Below, in pieces: positions 1-11,468 of a stretch of 64,000 bases of DNA (position 1 is its first letter; every line of letters starts with the position of its first letter). A program made the position numbers and the translations under genes. The notes beneath the pieces were generated by a model. It was not told where the DNA came from and searched no databases. It was given only the letters and a program-made list of their open reading frames with translations. The stretch comes from Rhizoclosmatium globosum (lineage: Eukaryota; Chytridiomycota; Chytridiomycetes; Chytridiales; Chytriomycetaceae). The stretch is taken from contig MCGO01000145.1 in assembly GCA_002104985.1 (NCBI GenBank), positions 32,078-96,077 on the forward strand. The letters are read 5' to 3'.

Positions 1-3000
1 ACGAGGAAACCTGATCGCGATTTTCGCTGTGGTTCTCCTGCGTAGCTTGCGTCAGCCATAAGGAATGGAGCTATGCTTCCCTTCAGTTTTATCGGCTCTC
101 CCGTGATTCTCGAGATCATCGGAGCATCAGTTTCTCTTTCGGTCGCATTTGGGTCTTCCGATGCAGCGTCCATAATAATAACTGGATTCTGACTTGGTTT
201 GTAGAATAGTCCTAAGTCGTATGTTGTTCTTAAATATTGTAGAGCTCGAATCAGTGCATCGTAGTCACATTGTCGAGGTTCATTCTGATATTGAGCTATT
301 GTATTTGTTGTATAGCTTAGTTCTGGCCTCGTCACTTGAGATAAGTGCGATAGTTTCATGTTTGTTGATAATATCCATTTCTTAACTTTTAAACACGTGA
401 TAAGTGGACTACTGTTATCATGTATCCATGATTCACGCATAGGTGATTCTTTCATTTCGCTTTCGGGTATATCCCAATAACCGGCTTCTTTGAGGACTTC
501 GGTCGCATAATTCGGCTGACCAATCCATATTCCACCATTTATGCGTTCGATTTGGACTTTAAGTATCCAGTTTGCATTGTCATTTTCAGTTATTGTGAAT
601 TTCGATTTCAATAGATCTTTAACCATTTGAATCGCGTCGTGCGAGTTACTTGCGATTAGAATATCATCGACATAGATAAGTACTATGGTCATTTGTTTTG
701 TATCGGGATCAAATTTAAACATTATACAGTTATCAGATGATAGTTGTTGGAAACCATTGTTAATGAAATGATCGCGAATCACTTTATAGAATTCGCGCGA
801 CGATTGGTGAAGACCATATAACGTTTTCATCAATTCGGCAATCATCTGTTTTCCTTTCGCATCGGTTTCTTCAAAACCGGGCGGTAGTCGCATGAAGTTC
901 TTTTCTTTTAGGATTCCATGCAAGAATGCAGTCTTTATATCCGCTGTAGACGTATGTAAACCTAATAGCATCGCTAATGCTAATGTTAATCGTACAGCTT
1001 TCATTCTAACTACAGGTGAGAATGTCTCGTTGTAGTCTTCGTTTTTAACTTGACCTGTTCCAACGGCAACGAGGCGCGCTTTGAAACGTTCTAAGAAACC
1101 CATCGGGTCTTGCTTATAGTCGAAAACCCATTTGCAGTTTATAAGCTTCCTTCCTTCAGGTAATTCGCTTATACTCTTTTTATCAAATACGCCTAAGTCT
1201 CTTAACGACTCGAACTCGATTAACATTGCTTTCTTTAAATAATTCGCAAATTTATGATTCAATGCCTCCTTCAGGTTTTTCGGTACTGGCCCTAATTCCG
1301 AGACATGTACTTTTCCTGGTGGCTTTGGTGAATCAGCTACGTCGTCCCAATTTATTCTATCCTTTTGGGTTCGTTTTTGATTAATGCTTGTAGCAGCGGC
1401 TTTGAATTTTTGTTCTTGTTTCTCTACAAACTCGCTGAGTTTTCGGTAATGTTTTTCGAGTCTCTTCTCGTGGTTTCTATGTTGAATATTTTTACCGTCT
1501 CCATTAACAGCTCTTGCTTCGGTGTCTTCAGCAAGTATCTTAAAAAGCTTCGAGTTATTCGCATATAGCTCATCTAAGGCTAAAGCGGTTATCACTTCAG
1601 GCAAGCTTTCACAATTAGATTCATTGATTTCGTATTTGTAGTTAACTCCAAACAGTTTCGGTTTAAGCTTTGCCTCCTTCTTCAACGGCTCCGCCACGTT
1701 GAGTTTCGGCCTGTCTTTACCAACTTCCGCCTTTGTTGGCCCGAGCGAATTGGATACTACGGATTTTGTTTCAGGTCTTGTCATGAGTTCAGGTTTGTTT
1801 TCGCTTCTTCGCTTTTTATTTAAATGTTTAATGTATTTTATCTCATCTGACTTTGCACGCTTTCCTGCCAACCGGATTTGTGCGTCACCATCGGAATCGC
1901 TTTCACTAGCGTTGGGTGAATCTAAGTCATGTGAGACCTTCTCTCTATCACCATTTGAATTCAACGAGTCCTTTACTTTAGGTTTCGTTCGTTGAATTAC
2001 CTCTTCCTCAGGGCACCCGAGGGATTCTACGCGTTTCTGTTCTGGAATCCAATGGGTCGGGCCAGGACCATCTACGGGATCCAGACGGAGTTGACCATCG
2101 AACGTAAGCTCAGTGTTTGGTGCTCCATTTTCAGCACTAACCAATTCTTGACTCGAAGGATCTACTGCTGTTACCACACCAGCGGCGCCGCCAAGGTCAA
2201 ATAGGTCAGTTGGACTCACATCCCCGAATTCTTCAACGTGCAGGTCTTTATACGCTGATTGTTGAAGCAGGAACGGATTCAAGTGATGTGGTCTCAAAAC
2301 CAAACCAGGGAATATCGTCGGGTAACATCGAATGTGGTATTCTGTACTCACAGTCGCCGTTCTAAAATTATAAACGCGTAGCAGCAATTGTCCTTCATAT
2401 CCCAGAAAGATGACCGGTTCACCTTTGTGAAACTTGGTCTGGCGGACAAGTGGGTCTCTTTCGCTTCTATTGGCTTTTCTAACCTCACTTCGTGTCTCCT
2501 CAGGGATAAGCTTCATTGCTAGGCAACCAAATGGCTGGAGGATTCGTAAATCTATTTTTGGTTGTAGTGGTAATAGTTGGCAAGGTATTTGTTTTGTTGT
2601 TGAATGTATTGTTAAGTTTTCAGTGAATATAGTATAATCTAAAGCGAATTCAATAAAGCTAGGTGGTAATGTGCTATGTTGTAACGAACTTGCGGCGCGG
2701 TGTCCTGAGACCCCTATTGGTCGTTCAACTCCACCATTGAATTCCTTCACGTAGCTTGGCGACTGTTTATGGTCCCAATTATTCTTTTCGCATATAGTTT
2801 CAAATCTATTCGTTGCGAGTTCACCTCTATCGGATCTCCATTCAACGATTTTGACATTATATCTTCGTTCGAGTTTCTCACCAAATGCGGCGATCTTCTC
2901 ATCAAGTTTTTGTAAATTGTGGTGCCATAAGATCCATTTATATTTCGAGTATGCATCCACAATTAAACTAGCGTAACGTCGTCGATGGTACGTTTCAACT

Positions 3001-5366
3001 AATAATGGAAATGTGTCTTCAAATAAGGTGTGTCCAAACTTCGGCGCTGTTGCATTTGCCGAATAGACAGGTTTCTTTTTGATTGCTACCAGTCCACAAA
3101 TTGGACAATCTGTTTCGCATTTTGAAAAGTCGAACTCAATATTCATTGCTTTAAGCGTACGGCACATGCCTTTAACACCAACATGGTTTAATTTGTAATG
3201 CCATTTCAAATAATCAGTCTCAACTTTTCGAGTTTGGGATTGGGGCATAATAAACTTCTTTTTCTTTTCGTCTTTTAATTTATCTTCTTTCTTTTTATTA
3301 TTCACATTGTTCGCAACTGGTTGTTGCGTGTTTCGGATTTTCGAGATTTCCAAATAATATAGATCGCCGTGGCGTTTGCCAATACGGACCATTTGATTCA
3401 TGTTACGTAAATAAAGATGTACTGCATGCTTATCCAATACTATTGCATCGTCCGTATCACCCAGCAAGTGAGTTACGGACATCAATGCGTCTGATAATTC
3501 TGGAACATACAGAACATTCTCTATTCTGCGCGTTATTCCGTTTCCAAGATTTAAAACGATTGTTCCATATCCCTCTATCGGGATCTTGGAATCGTTTGCG
3601 AGGTAAACGAATCGCCCACTAGTTGGTTTAAAGTCGATCAAGTCCGACTTCTTGGGAGTCATATATTTTGATGCGCCACAGTCAACCATATCATTGGTCT
3701 CGCTTTTATCCGTATTTGCTTTATTTGCTGATAATTTGTTGCATTTTACACAACTACAACTTTTTATTTCAAATAAACCCGCTTCTTTCAGCAGAGTATC
3801 AATTAGGTTAGATAAATAAACATTGTCTTTTGTAATTTCTGACTTGAATTTGAATCCATCATTCGTCGTCGTTGGATTCACTGTCAGACTCGAAGGACTG
3901 GTTGCCACTTTCTCTGTCGGTTTCGTCTTCGACTGTAACTCGGCAGGCTTTGGAAGATCCAGTTTCCTCCTTTTTGATTGGTGAGTTATAGTGTAATTGT
4001 TTAAAGGACTTACTTTGAGTAGATTCTCAAGTTCTTCCAAGTCCTTGGTATCCACGTGGTTTCCACGTTCCTTCTTGATCGTCTTGAATTTCTTGCCGTT
4101 GTACTCATCACGTTGGCTGTTCTTCAAGCGATCCTTGGCATCCTTAATCTTCTGGGTAAGCTCCTTCACTTTCCCCGCTGCTCTCATTGTCTTAACGGTA
4201 TTGCAGTCTTCAAGGGTATGAGGAACTCCGTACGGATGAAGGACGCATTGGTCTTTGCTGGGTTCGCTGTGTCCACGTTTCCTTCCAGCATCTGTACGCC
4301 CTTTGCCATCATTTCCACGTCCACGTTCGGCGCGATCATCTTCGCGATTGCGACTGTAGCGACCCCCCTTGTAATCGATGGGAGCGGTGGATGACGCGGC
4401 ATTGGCTTTGGCTTTTGCAGCAGAGTTTTCTTTTTCGAGTTCCGTTTGATATGCTCGAAGGCAGCTGTTCATGTTATCCAATAAAGCTCGTGCGGTTTTA
4501 TACTTTGAGTTACCGTCACGGCGAATCTCGGATGCTAGTTCCATGAAGCAGTGTCCCATCGAGGTGTTCGGATCAGGTAGAACAGACTTGCACGCAGCCA
4601 ACATCAAATCCACAACAATGTTGTTAAGTGTGGATGTATCATCATTGGTAGCGTACCTCGGTTTTAATACTTGGGCTTCGTCGAGGCATTTTTCCGCTTC
4701 ATTCAAGAACGACTTCATTTGGTTAGCATCGTTCCGTTTATACGCGTTTCCAAGATTAAGGACTTTAGTGAAAAATTCGGATGCTTGAGTACCAGATTTA
4801 TCTACATGGGAGACTTCAGATCCAATAATTTTGATGGCGCAGAACAACGTCGGATTCTTTTGATAATCCGCGTGTCGTTTCACCTTGTCAATAAGGTCAC
4901 CATCCTTTGGAAACAACATATAAAGTTTCGAGAATGCTTGAGCGTGAGATGATTTAACCTTTTTGTATTTTTCCATCTCCTTCTCATGCTGCTCCAACAA
5001 GTAGTTATAGTTTTTCCAAGCACCAATGTAGATGGCATGGTCATATTCATAGTTTCGATAGTTTTCAGCATTTTTGAGAATATTTTGTTGGATAGTATCA
5101 TTATCTGGTGCGCCTTCTTCAGTTGTGGTTGGAAGTTTGACAGGCGCGTTTGGCTCTGTGAAGGTCTTTTGACCAGGATGTTGGGTCGTCACGAGATTAT
5201 CAATGGAAATATCATCATTGAACTCGTTGTAGAATCCCAGACTGCTGAAAATAGTTTCCAAGTCTTTTTGACATTGGGTCCAATTGAGAGCATTCAAACC
5301 CCCGGTGTACGTATTTTGGAACTTCTTAATTAAGAAGTCGGCGTCCTTGTTTTTGTCAGAGAACAT
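1..5366 (-). CDS. Gag-Pol polyprotein of a Ty1/copia element (3' end outside window)
   Basis: The frame opens with ATG at 5366 and stays in register to the left edge (more than 1,780 codons), so Gag and Pol appear fused with no frameshift. Gag carries a C..H....H...DC metal-binding motif near 4205-4260 in place of the usual CCHC knuckle. The protease active site reads VDCGAS near 3690. Integrase shows the zinc motif H-x4-H..CPIC (about 3100-3215), then DDE-type signatures SDRGE and a modified NGGVER. Reverse transcriptase has the YVDD catalytic box at about 665-680. The RNase H start (ADASYAG) is cut by the window edge. A long charged linker lies between integrase and reverse transcriptase. 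The checked motifs are all in one reading phase. Whether the missing end is intact cannot be seen. Confidence 0.92.
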   Translation of the reverse strand, partial: MFSDKNKDADFLIKKFQNTYTGGLNALNWTQCQKDLETIFSSLGFYNEFNDDISIDNLVTTQHPGQKTFTEPNAPVKLPTTTEEGAPDNDTIQQNILKNAENYRNYEYDHAIYIGAWKNYNYLLEQHEKEMEKYKKVKSSHAQAFSKLYMLFPKDGDLIDKVKRHADYQKNPTLFCAIKIIGSEVSHVDKSGTQASEFFTKVLNLGNAYKRNDANQMKSFLNEAEKCLDEAQVLKPRYATNDDTSTLNNIVVDLMLAACKSVLPDPNTSMGHCFMELASEIRRDGNSKYKTARALLDNMNSCLRAYQTELEKENSAAKAKANAASSTAPIDYKGGRYSRNREDDRAERGRGNDGKGRTDAGRKRGHSEPSKDQCVLHPYGVPHTLEDCNTVKTMRAAGKVKELTQKIKDAKDRLKNSQRDEYNGKKFKTIKKERGNHVDTKDLEELENLLKVSPLNNYTITHQSKRRKLDLPKPAELQSKTKPTEKVATSPSSLTVNPTTTNDGFKFKSEITKDNVYLSNLIDTLLKEAGLFEIKSCSCVKCNKLSANKANTDKSETNDMVDCGASKYMTPKKSDLIDFKPTSGRFVYLANDSKIPIEGYGTIVLNLGNGITRRIENVLYVPELSDALMSVTHLLGDTDDAIVLDKHAVHLYLRNMNQMVRIGKRHGDLYYLEISKIRNTQQPVANNVNNKKKEDKLKDEKKKKFIMPQSQTRKVETDYLKWHYKLNHVGVKGMCRTLKAMNIEFDFSKCETDCPICGLVAIKKKPVYSANATAPKFGHTLFEDTFPLLVETYHRRRYASLIVDAYSKYKWILWHHNLQKLDEKIAAFGEKLERRYNVKIVEWRSDRGELATNRFETICEKNNWDHKQSPSYVKEFNGGVERPIGVSGHRAASSLQHSTLPPSFIEFALDYTIFTENLTIHSTTKQIPCQLLPLQPKIDLRILQPFGCLAMKLIPEETRSEVRKANRSERDPLVRQTKFHKGEPVIFLGYEGQLLLRVYNFRTATVSTEYHIRCYPTIFPGLVLRPHHLNPFLLQQSAYKDLHVEEFGDVSPTDLFDLGGAAGVVTAVDPSSQELVSAENGAPNTELTFDGQLRLDPVDGPGPTHWIPEQKRVESLGCPEEEVIQRTKPKVKDSLNSNGDREKVSHDLDSPNASESDSDGDAQIRLAGKRAKSDEIKYIKHLNKKRRSENKPELMTRPETKSVVSNSLGPTKAEVGKDRPKLNVAEPLKKEAKLKPKLFGVNYKYEINESNCESLPEVITALALDELYANNSKLFKILAEDTEARAVNGDGKNIQHRNHEKRLEKHYRKLSEFVEKQEQKFKAAATSINQKRTQKDRINWDDVADSPKPPGKVHVSELGPVPKNLKEALNHKFANYLKKAMLIEFESLRDLGVFDKKSISELPEGRKLINCKWVFDYKQDPMGFLERFKARLVAVGTGQVKNEDYNETFSPVVRMKAVRLTLALAMLLGLHTSTADIKTAFLHGILKEKNFMRLPPGFEETDAKGKQMIAELMKTLYGLHQSSREFYKVIRDHFINNGFQQLSSDNCIMFKFDPDTKQMTIVLIYVDDILIASNSHDAIQMVKDLLKSKFTITENDNANWILKVQIERINGGIWIGQPNYATEVLKEAGYWDIPESEMKESPMRESWIHDNSSPLITCLKVKKWILSTNMKLSHLSQVTRPELSYTTNTIAQYQNEPRQCDYDALIRALQYLRTTYDLGLFYKPSQNPVIIMDAASEDPNATERETDAPMISRITGEPIKLKGSIAPFLMADASYAGEPQRKSRSGFL

Positions 5367-5376
5367 TGTAGGCTGA

Positions 5377-5513
5377 TGTTGTGTTTGAGCAGGAATGCGA
5401 GTGTTTTGGGAATAAAAGAGTTGTGTTTATTGTTTGTACTTTCGGACAATTATAAGACACGATGGAATGTTCTAGAAACTCCCTTATTTACCACTCCTTA
5501 CTCATCTCCAACA
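5377..5513 (-). repeat. Candidate short 5' LTR of the copia element
   Basis: Read on the minus strand this segment begins TGTTGG and ends ACAACA, the TG..CA inverted ends typical of copia LTRs. It contains a TATA-like TTATAATT and an AATAAA. It ends 10 bases before the gag ATG. At 137 bp it would be very short, and no primer-binding site was recognised. The matching 3' LTR is outside the window, so this is only a proposal from end structure. Confidence 0.3.
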
Positions 5514-6561
5514 TCAGGAATCCATGTATTCTCTGCTGTCTACGATGATCGGGTGAACATGCAGGACTTCGTCGGTCTAACTCGCGTCTAGCGGGTCAAA
5601 CAAATCTGGTATTGAACAAAATGCATACATTCGAGTTGCATGAGTATGGACTTGGTTGGATGCCCTTTTTGTTGGTAGTTGAAGCCTTAAGTATTAAGTA
5701 TGGTATGCAACTTCATGATTTTGGGATAGTTCTTCTTCTCGTCGCCCAAATCAAGGTATACAGCCTCTGAGTTCGGAAACAATAACGATGATTCAGCATC
5801 CATTAATGTGAGGGTTCGCAGGAATGTTCTGAAGCAGATTGGTTCATAAGGAGAGACAGGTGAAGGGATATGAGGTTTCGACACTTGAAAAAGAGTATTC
5901 CTTATGCCTTCACGGATTTCTTTTTACTTGTTGAATTATTTAGCTCGTGTTTGAGAGATGAGATTGGATTTAAGCAAGGGACGGATAGGTTGGCCTGGGA
6001 ACACAGTTGGTGGCATGAAGCAAGAGTGATGATCGAGGTCCATAGGCTTGAAGAGTGGATCAGAGTGTTTCTTGTTGTTTGATTGAGGTGCAGGAGAGTG
6101 AAAATGTCGTGCCAAGAACATCTGAACACAGCTTAGAGTTAGACCAAAACAGACATATGAACAACGACTTACCCAAACTGTTATGGGAGATACAAATGAG
6201 GATCTCAGCGGGAAGAAGAGAGGTGAAAGTCTCTGTAGCGCCCATAGGGATCTTGTACGGGGAGCCGTAGCTCGGTGGGCACGACGAGTCCAGGAGAGTC
6301 CCTTGCAAGCCCAATTTATTGATCTTTCTTGCACTATACCTACATATCCCAATATTCATGTCGATCACGACAGTCTCAATGAGATACATGTACATTGGGT
6401 TTTATTTCATATGTATTTGTTCTACTTCTAGGAAACACTGAATCACATGGGATTCACAGTTGCTGTCTTTCTTCCGGGCTTGTCCTTTTTGGAGATGAAG
6501 AGAAGGAAAACTTGCGAGCGTCTTCTTTAGCCACAAGTTCACAACTCATTCAAAACCTCAA
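5514..6561. other. Stretch without a recognisable gene
   Basis: About 1 kb between the retrotransposon and the first host gene. Short frames on both strands match no family I know. An upstream signal-peptide exon for the gene starting at 6562 could lie between about 6390 and 6560 (hydrophobic starts at 6395 and 6448), but no convincing donor site was found. Confidence 0.4.
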
Positions 6562-7965
6562 ATGGTTCTCAACATTGTGTCCCTCGCTGGAGGCCCCTTT
6601 GAGCGATTCGTTGCTCCAAATGGAGATTGTCAAGCGTTCAACGGGCGTGTCATTGTACCTACTGCTGCTCAATTGGACTGTCTTGCACTTTCAATGCCAG
6701 ACACATTTAATTCTTCAACGTCCGAATACGGTCTTTCAGGAACCATCGCTAGCTTGCTCTCTTTCAAGAACACCAGCGCTGCTTGCGGCGGATCGGACCT
6801 TGTTTCCCGCTTGACGTCTGTGTATGGTAACATCTCAGCCGATTTTCCGAATGGGATTCTGCTCCAATCGTTCGTGCCTTCGGTGACTGGATTGGTCCAT
6901 GTCGATTTTATTCAGGCCCAATTTGGAATTGCAGGAAACGGAACTGGAAAGCCCATCGAAGCAAGAAGTAACTTTCTTGAAGCGCAGTGCATAGTTAGTT
7001 GGGTGTCATCTGTCAAACTTGTTCCAACTTTCTATATTATTGCGTACAATAACCCAGTCTGTGGACCAAAGGCTCCTGCTATTCTCGACGCTTCTGAACA
7101 GAACCGCCTAAACTATGTTGTCGCCCAAGTAAACTACCAGGAAGAAATCTACATGAACAGCGGAAATAACTACACTGCCACGTTTTCATCCCTCTACAGC
7201 GTCAACCCATCTGCCATTTTGCTCCAGAAGCTTTCTGCCATCAAGTTTTCCATCACTGTCACATCCAACCCTGCCGCTCCTTCTGCTGAAAACTCTTGCG
7301 TTTACCAGTACCTTGCAGGCGACCGATACACATACGTGCGTGACTTCACTCTTGTGAAGTACGATCTTGGTGGTGCCAAACTTTTGCCAAACGTCTCTAT
7401 TGAAGATGGATGTATCACAAAGGGGTCCACGGCGTCTTTGAGATTCATGTTTACCAACACTTCGGACGTTTGTGGAAGCACTGCCCCCGAAACCCGGTTC
7501 CAACGCTACTTTGGCGCACTTTCTAATGTTCAGTTTTATTATTTGGATGTTGCGGATGGATACTTTAACATTACTGTTGGGCTTCCACCTGCTCCTGGTC
7601 GTCGTGATGCAAGTAATGCGGTTTTCCACTTTGCTGATTTGGCGTTCTCGACTACAACTAGTACAACGACTTCTTCTACTACTTCCACGGCAACTACTAC
7701 TTCTACTTCAACTACCAAGACTACTACATCTACTACCACTTCTGATGCTGCTCTTGGGTCGTTGTCTGTTTCCTACTCCTCGACGTCTGCAGTCGCTGCT
7801 ATTCCAACTGGTTACGTTGCTCCAACTGGCTATGTTGCTCAACCTGCTTACAACGGCCCAACTGCGTATGGAGCTCCAGCCGCCAACAACATTTACAAGG
7901 GAGCTTCCGTCGGAAAGGCTGGAATTGTTTCCGCGTTGGTTGCTGCAATTTTGTTGGCGCTCTAA
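6562..7965 (+). CDS. Ser/Thr-rich GPI-anchored surface protein
   Basis: I do not recognise the ectodomain family. The frame of 467 codons has many N-glycosylation sequons and scattered cysteines in its first 340 residues, then a Ser/Thr tract (about residues 355-400) suited to O-mannosylation. Short GYVAPTGYVAQ-type repeats follow, and the hydrophobic C-terminus AGIVSALVAAILLAL looks like a GPI-attachment signal. This layout is that of a cell-wall or plasma-membrane surface protein. The N-terminus at 6562 lacks a clear signal peptide, so a 5' exon is probably missing from this model. The next gene downstream has the same architecture, which suggests a small surface-protein cluster. Confidence 0.65.
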   Translation: MVLNIVSLAGGPFERFVAPNGDCQAFNGRVIVPTAAQLDCLALSMPDTFNSSTSEYGLSGTIASLLSFKNTSAACGGSDLVSRLTSVYGNISADFPNGILLQSFVPSVTGLVHVDFIQAQFGIAGNGTGKPIEARSNFLEAQCIVSWVSSVKLVPTFYIIAYNNPVCGPKAPAILDASEQNRLNYVVAQVNYQEEIYMNSGNNYTATFSSLYSVNPSAILLQKLSAIKFSITVTSNPAAPSAENSCVYQYLAGDRYTYVRDFTLVKYDLGGAKLLPNVSIEDGCITKGSTASLRFMFTNTSDVCGSTAPETRFQRYFGALSNVQFYYLDVADGYFNITVGLPPAPGRRDASNAVFHFADLAFSTTTSTTTSSTTSTATTTSTSTTKTTTSTTTSDAALGSLSVSYSSTSAVAAIPTGYVAPTGYVAQPAYNGPTAYGAPAANNIYKGASVGKAGIVSALVAAILLAL

Positions 7966-8460
7966 ACATCGGGTGTTCGGTTTTAAATCTTGATTCATTT
8001 TCATGTCTTATTCAGTTATCGTTGAGATTAGTTTTTAGATACAATATACTGGTCAATGCCCCTTTGTGACGTGGAATGATTGTGGAAAAAACGCACAATT
8101 TCCCAGACAATTTCTAAGCGATAGTTCATTTCTGCTTTGTCAGATTCAAACTACTTTCCCCCTTATTTCGGAGACACCCCGCAGTTTTTCCCAGTTCTGC
8201 CGTTATCTCTCAAAAGCCCACGCAGCACCGTCTGCCAATACTTTGTGTTCAACGCCGCTTATAGAAAACAAAGGCTTGTTTCTCGTTGCTCCTCTTTAGC
8301 TGAAATTTGAACCCCCTTCTTTCTTCTGGCCGAGTCAATTTAAAGGTAAATTCATACTATCTTGAACCCTTTGTTTCCCCCCCAAAAAAAGTTCTCACCA
8401 AAGTTGAGTCGACTGTGCTTCAGATCCCGAAAAACTAAACTTAACTCTCATGAAACAGTG
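7966..8460. other. Intergenic stretch between the two GPI-protein genes
   Basis: About 500 bp with pyrimidine-rich runs shortly before the next start (8385-8400). It presumably holds the terminator of the upstream gene and the promoter of the next. No coding signal was recognised. Confidence 0.5.
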
Positions 8461-9805
8461 ATGCAAGCTTTCGTGTTGGCCGCCTTGGCGATCATCTGTG
8501 TTCAAGCGCAGCAGAACCCATACGTATCACAATTGAACGCAGTGAAGAACAATTACCAGTCCTTGCCGATTGAATGTTTCGCGGGATGGGCGTCTATCCA
8601 GACTGAAGGAACCGCTGGTGTGGCTTCATTCTGCAAAAGTCGGTTGATCTCAGCTTTCGACCCTAATAACACGGCTAATTGCCTTGCGTCTATTACTTTG
8701 GTAACTCCAGCGCCGTCCGCGTCTTCCATTGCAAATGCCAGGCGTAATGCTGAATCCTCTACTGCATCTGTTGAATTGTTTAAAAGTGCTTGGACCATGA
8801 TTATTTCCATTTGTAGGGATGCAATTAACCAAGACAGCACAGCTAATGGACAAGGGCAAACGCCAATTCTACCCGCTGGTTCCAATCCACCATACACCGG
8901 TGACTCTAAAACGCTTTCTGCACTTATCACGAACAGTCATCTCGACCTTGATCTGACAACTATAATCCAGTCACTGGTTGAAGGTTCAGTGTCTCTCTAG
9001 AATATTCCAGGAATGACACTGAATAGTGGGTTCAAAAATGCTGTGATAATACAAGTTCTGGCGGATGGATACCAAGTAATGTTATTGATTTGACCCTATA
9101 TTCACCATTCATTATGCTCGACAGGTTGCACTCACGGCAAATAGCACAGGAAACCCAAATCTTTTTAATAACAACGGCACACTTGGAACCGGAATCGTTG
9201 CATTCACTCTTGATGCTTCCATAGCTAGCTTTTTTTTAACCATTGCTCTTTCTCCCAATGGAAATTTCATGCAGGTTAATGTCATGGACAGCAGGTCGCC
9301 TTTGGGTTCTTACATATTCGAATTGAAAAACTTGAGACGCAGAGCCAGAGATGCCAACGTGAAGCTTATTATTGGTGCTGCTCCTCTTGGTCGTTCGGCC
9401 ACTATTGTCACGTCTGCTAGCACGAATTCGGCTTTGTCTTCATCGTTTACTTCTACATCTGGGACCATTGTTTTAACTTCTAGCGCGACTTTTGTTACTA
9501 GTTCGGCTGCTGTGAGTAGCACCGTTCTTTCTACGTACAGCTCAAGCTATTCCTTCACTGCGTCCAGTACTGTCAATTCTGCAACCAGTACGATGGGAGC
9601 TGCAACTTTATCCAGCCGCTTGCCTTCCACCTCCACTACAGCATCCACAACTACTGGAGTTCAAGTCAATGTTGGAGATCAAACAAAAACTACCACCACT
9701 ATCACCACAACCGCCTCAAATAACGTGAATATTAAAGTCGGAGCAGCCAAGAATACGGATGTTTCGTTTATCGCCCTTTTGGTTGTACTTGTCGTCTTGG
9801 CTTAA
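8461..9805 (+). CDS. Second GPI-anchored Ser/Thr-rich protein, interrupted by an in-frame TAG
   Basis: The start at 8461 gives a good signal peptide (MQAFVLAALAIICVQA). The frame runs to a TAG at 8998-9000 (codon 180). It then continues in the same phase, with plausible protein, to a 49-nt GT..AG intron at 9076-9124. The second exon (9125-9805) carries a long Ser/Thr-rich stalk and ends in a hydrophobic GPI signal (IALLVVLVVLA). The signal peptide lies before the stop and the GPI signal after it, and no acceptable intron removes the stop. The simplest reading is one gene with a nonsense codon: a recent pseudogene, an allele, a sequence error or readthrough. The globular domain is not recognised. 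If uninterrupted it would be 431 residues. Confidence 0.6.
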
Positions 9806-9956
9806 CATTTTCCCTTTTTGTACTCGACGTTTCCTTGACTTTTTTTTTTCTATTTCGCGTCATTTAACGCTGTGTTGTTTTTATTTCTGTGTTTTTATTT
9901 CTGAATCTCTTGTTTTTGTCTTTCCTTCGCTGGATCTATTTTCTGTATTTCGTCAC

Positions 9957-9962
9957 AATAAA
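9957..9962 (+). terminator. AATAAA polyadenylation signal
   Basis: AATAAA about 150 bases after the stop of the GPI-protein gene ending at 9805, in an AT-rich 3' region. Confidence 0.5.
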
Positions 9963-10179
9963 TTGACAATGTTTGAATTCAAAGCGTGTAATTTTATTGC
10001 AGTTCTTTGATTCAGGTGCAACCCAACCTTCACGTATTTTACGCGCTAAAACAGTAATTGAGGATATGGAAGAGAATCTCGGTGGGAAGTCGTAAAATAA
10101 AACATCGAATCTACAAGTTCACACTTATTCATTTTTTAGTTAACTATTTTATTTCATACATATTCAACAAAAGGCACAT

Positions 10180-11085
<906 letters not shown>

Positions 11086-11128
11086 TTTGGGGATAATAAA
11101 TAAAAGAAAGTAATTAATAAGAAATAAG
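11086..11128. promoter_or_regulatory. 43-bp shared region between divergent genes
   Basis: Only 43 bp separate the start codons of TVP23 (minus) and the RING protein (plus). Both promoters and 5' leaders must overlap here or extend into the neighbouring gene. The sequence is AT-rich with a TAATTAATAAG stretch. Confidence 0.6.
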
Positions 11129-11468
11129 ATGGAGAACTCGTCGGATTCTTCAAAGACGGTTTCAAAGACAACTTGCTTAAACTGTGATAAGGGTGTGATT
11201 GCGTACGAGTGCCTGCCTTGTCAGCATAAGGGTATGTACTGTTTATATGTTGGGTTTAAGCACTTTGACACTAAGTCTCTCCCTCTTACTGCCCTCTATT
11301 ACCACAAATAGCTCTGTGTAAATCGTGTGCTATGAAACAAGCGACAGGCGGAAAGTGCAAGTAAGTTGGCTCGTGGATTAGCTCCACTGATGACTCATCA
11401 ATACTTCACATCATCGCGATATCGACAGAGTATGCAAAGAACTTTTCACGGAGCTGCGCAAGATTTAA
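11129..11468 (+). CDS. Tiny RING-like zinc-binding protein
   Basis: Three exons (11129-11231, 11312-11360, 11429-11468) join in frame to a 63-residue protein that is nearly all zinc-binding domain. The metal ligands occur as CLNC, a spaced YECLPCQH, then CKSC and CKVC. This matches the zf-C3HC4_3 pattern of small RING fingers. RING domains usually recruit E2 ubiquitin-conjugating enzymes, but a protein this small may act as a partner or adaptor. No other domain is present. The gene is divergent from TVP23. Confidence 0.72.

Larger units (their letters stand above)
1..5513 (-). mobile_element. Ty1/copia LTR retrotransposon, left part cut by window edge
   Basis: A minus-strand Ty1/copia element occupies this stretch. 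Domain order read from the right is Gag, protease, integrase, reverse transcriptase, then the start of RNase H. Integrase before reverse transcriptase is diagnostic of Pseudoviridae/copia rather than Ty3. The 3' part and 3' LTR lie beyond position 1. A short candidate 5' LTR sits at 5377-5513. No stop is apparent in the gag-pol frame across about 5.4 kb, which points to a recent and possibly active copy. Confidence 0.93.

Noticed and set aside
8900..9010. Intron removing the TAG of the GPI protein
   Set aside because: Phase-compatible donors are GTGACT or GTCATC (weak) or give introns of 27 nt or less. None looks like the other donors in the window.
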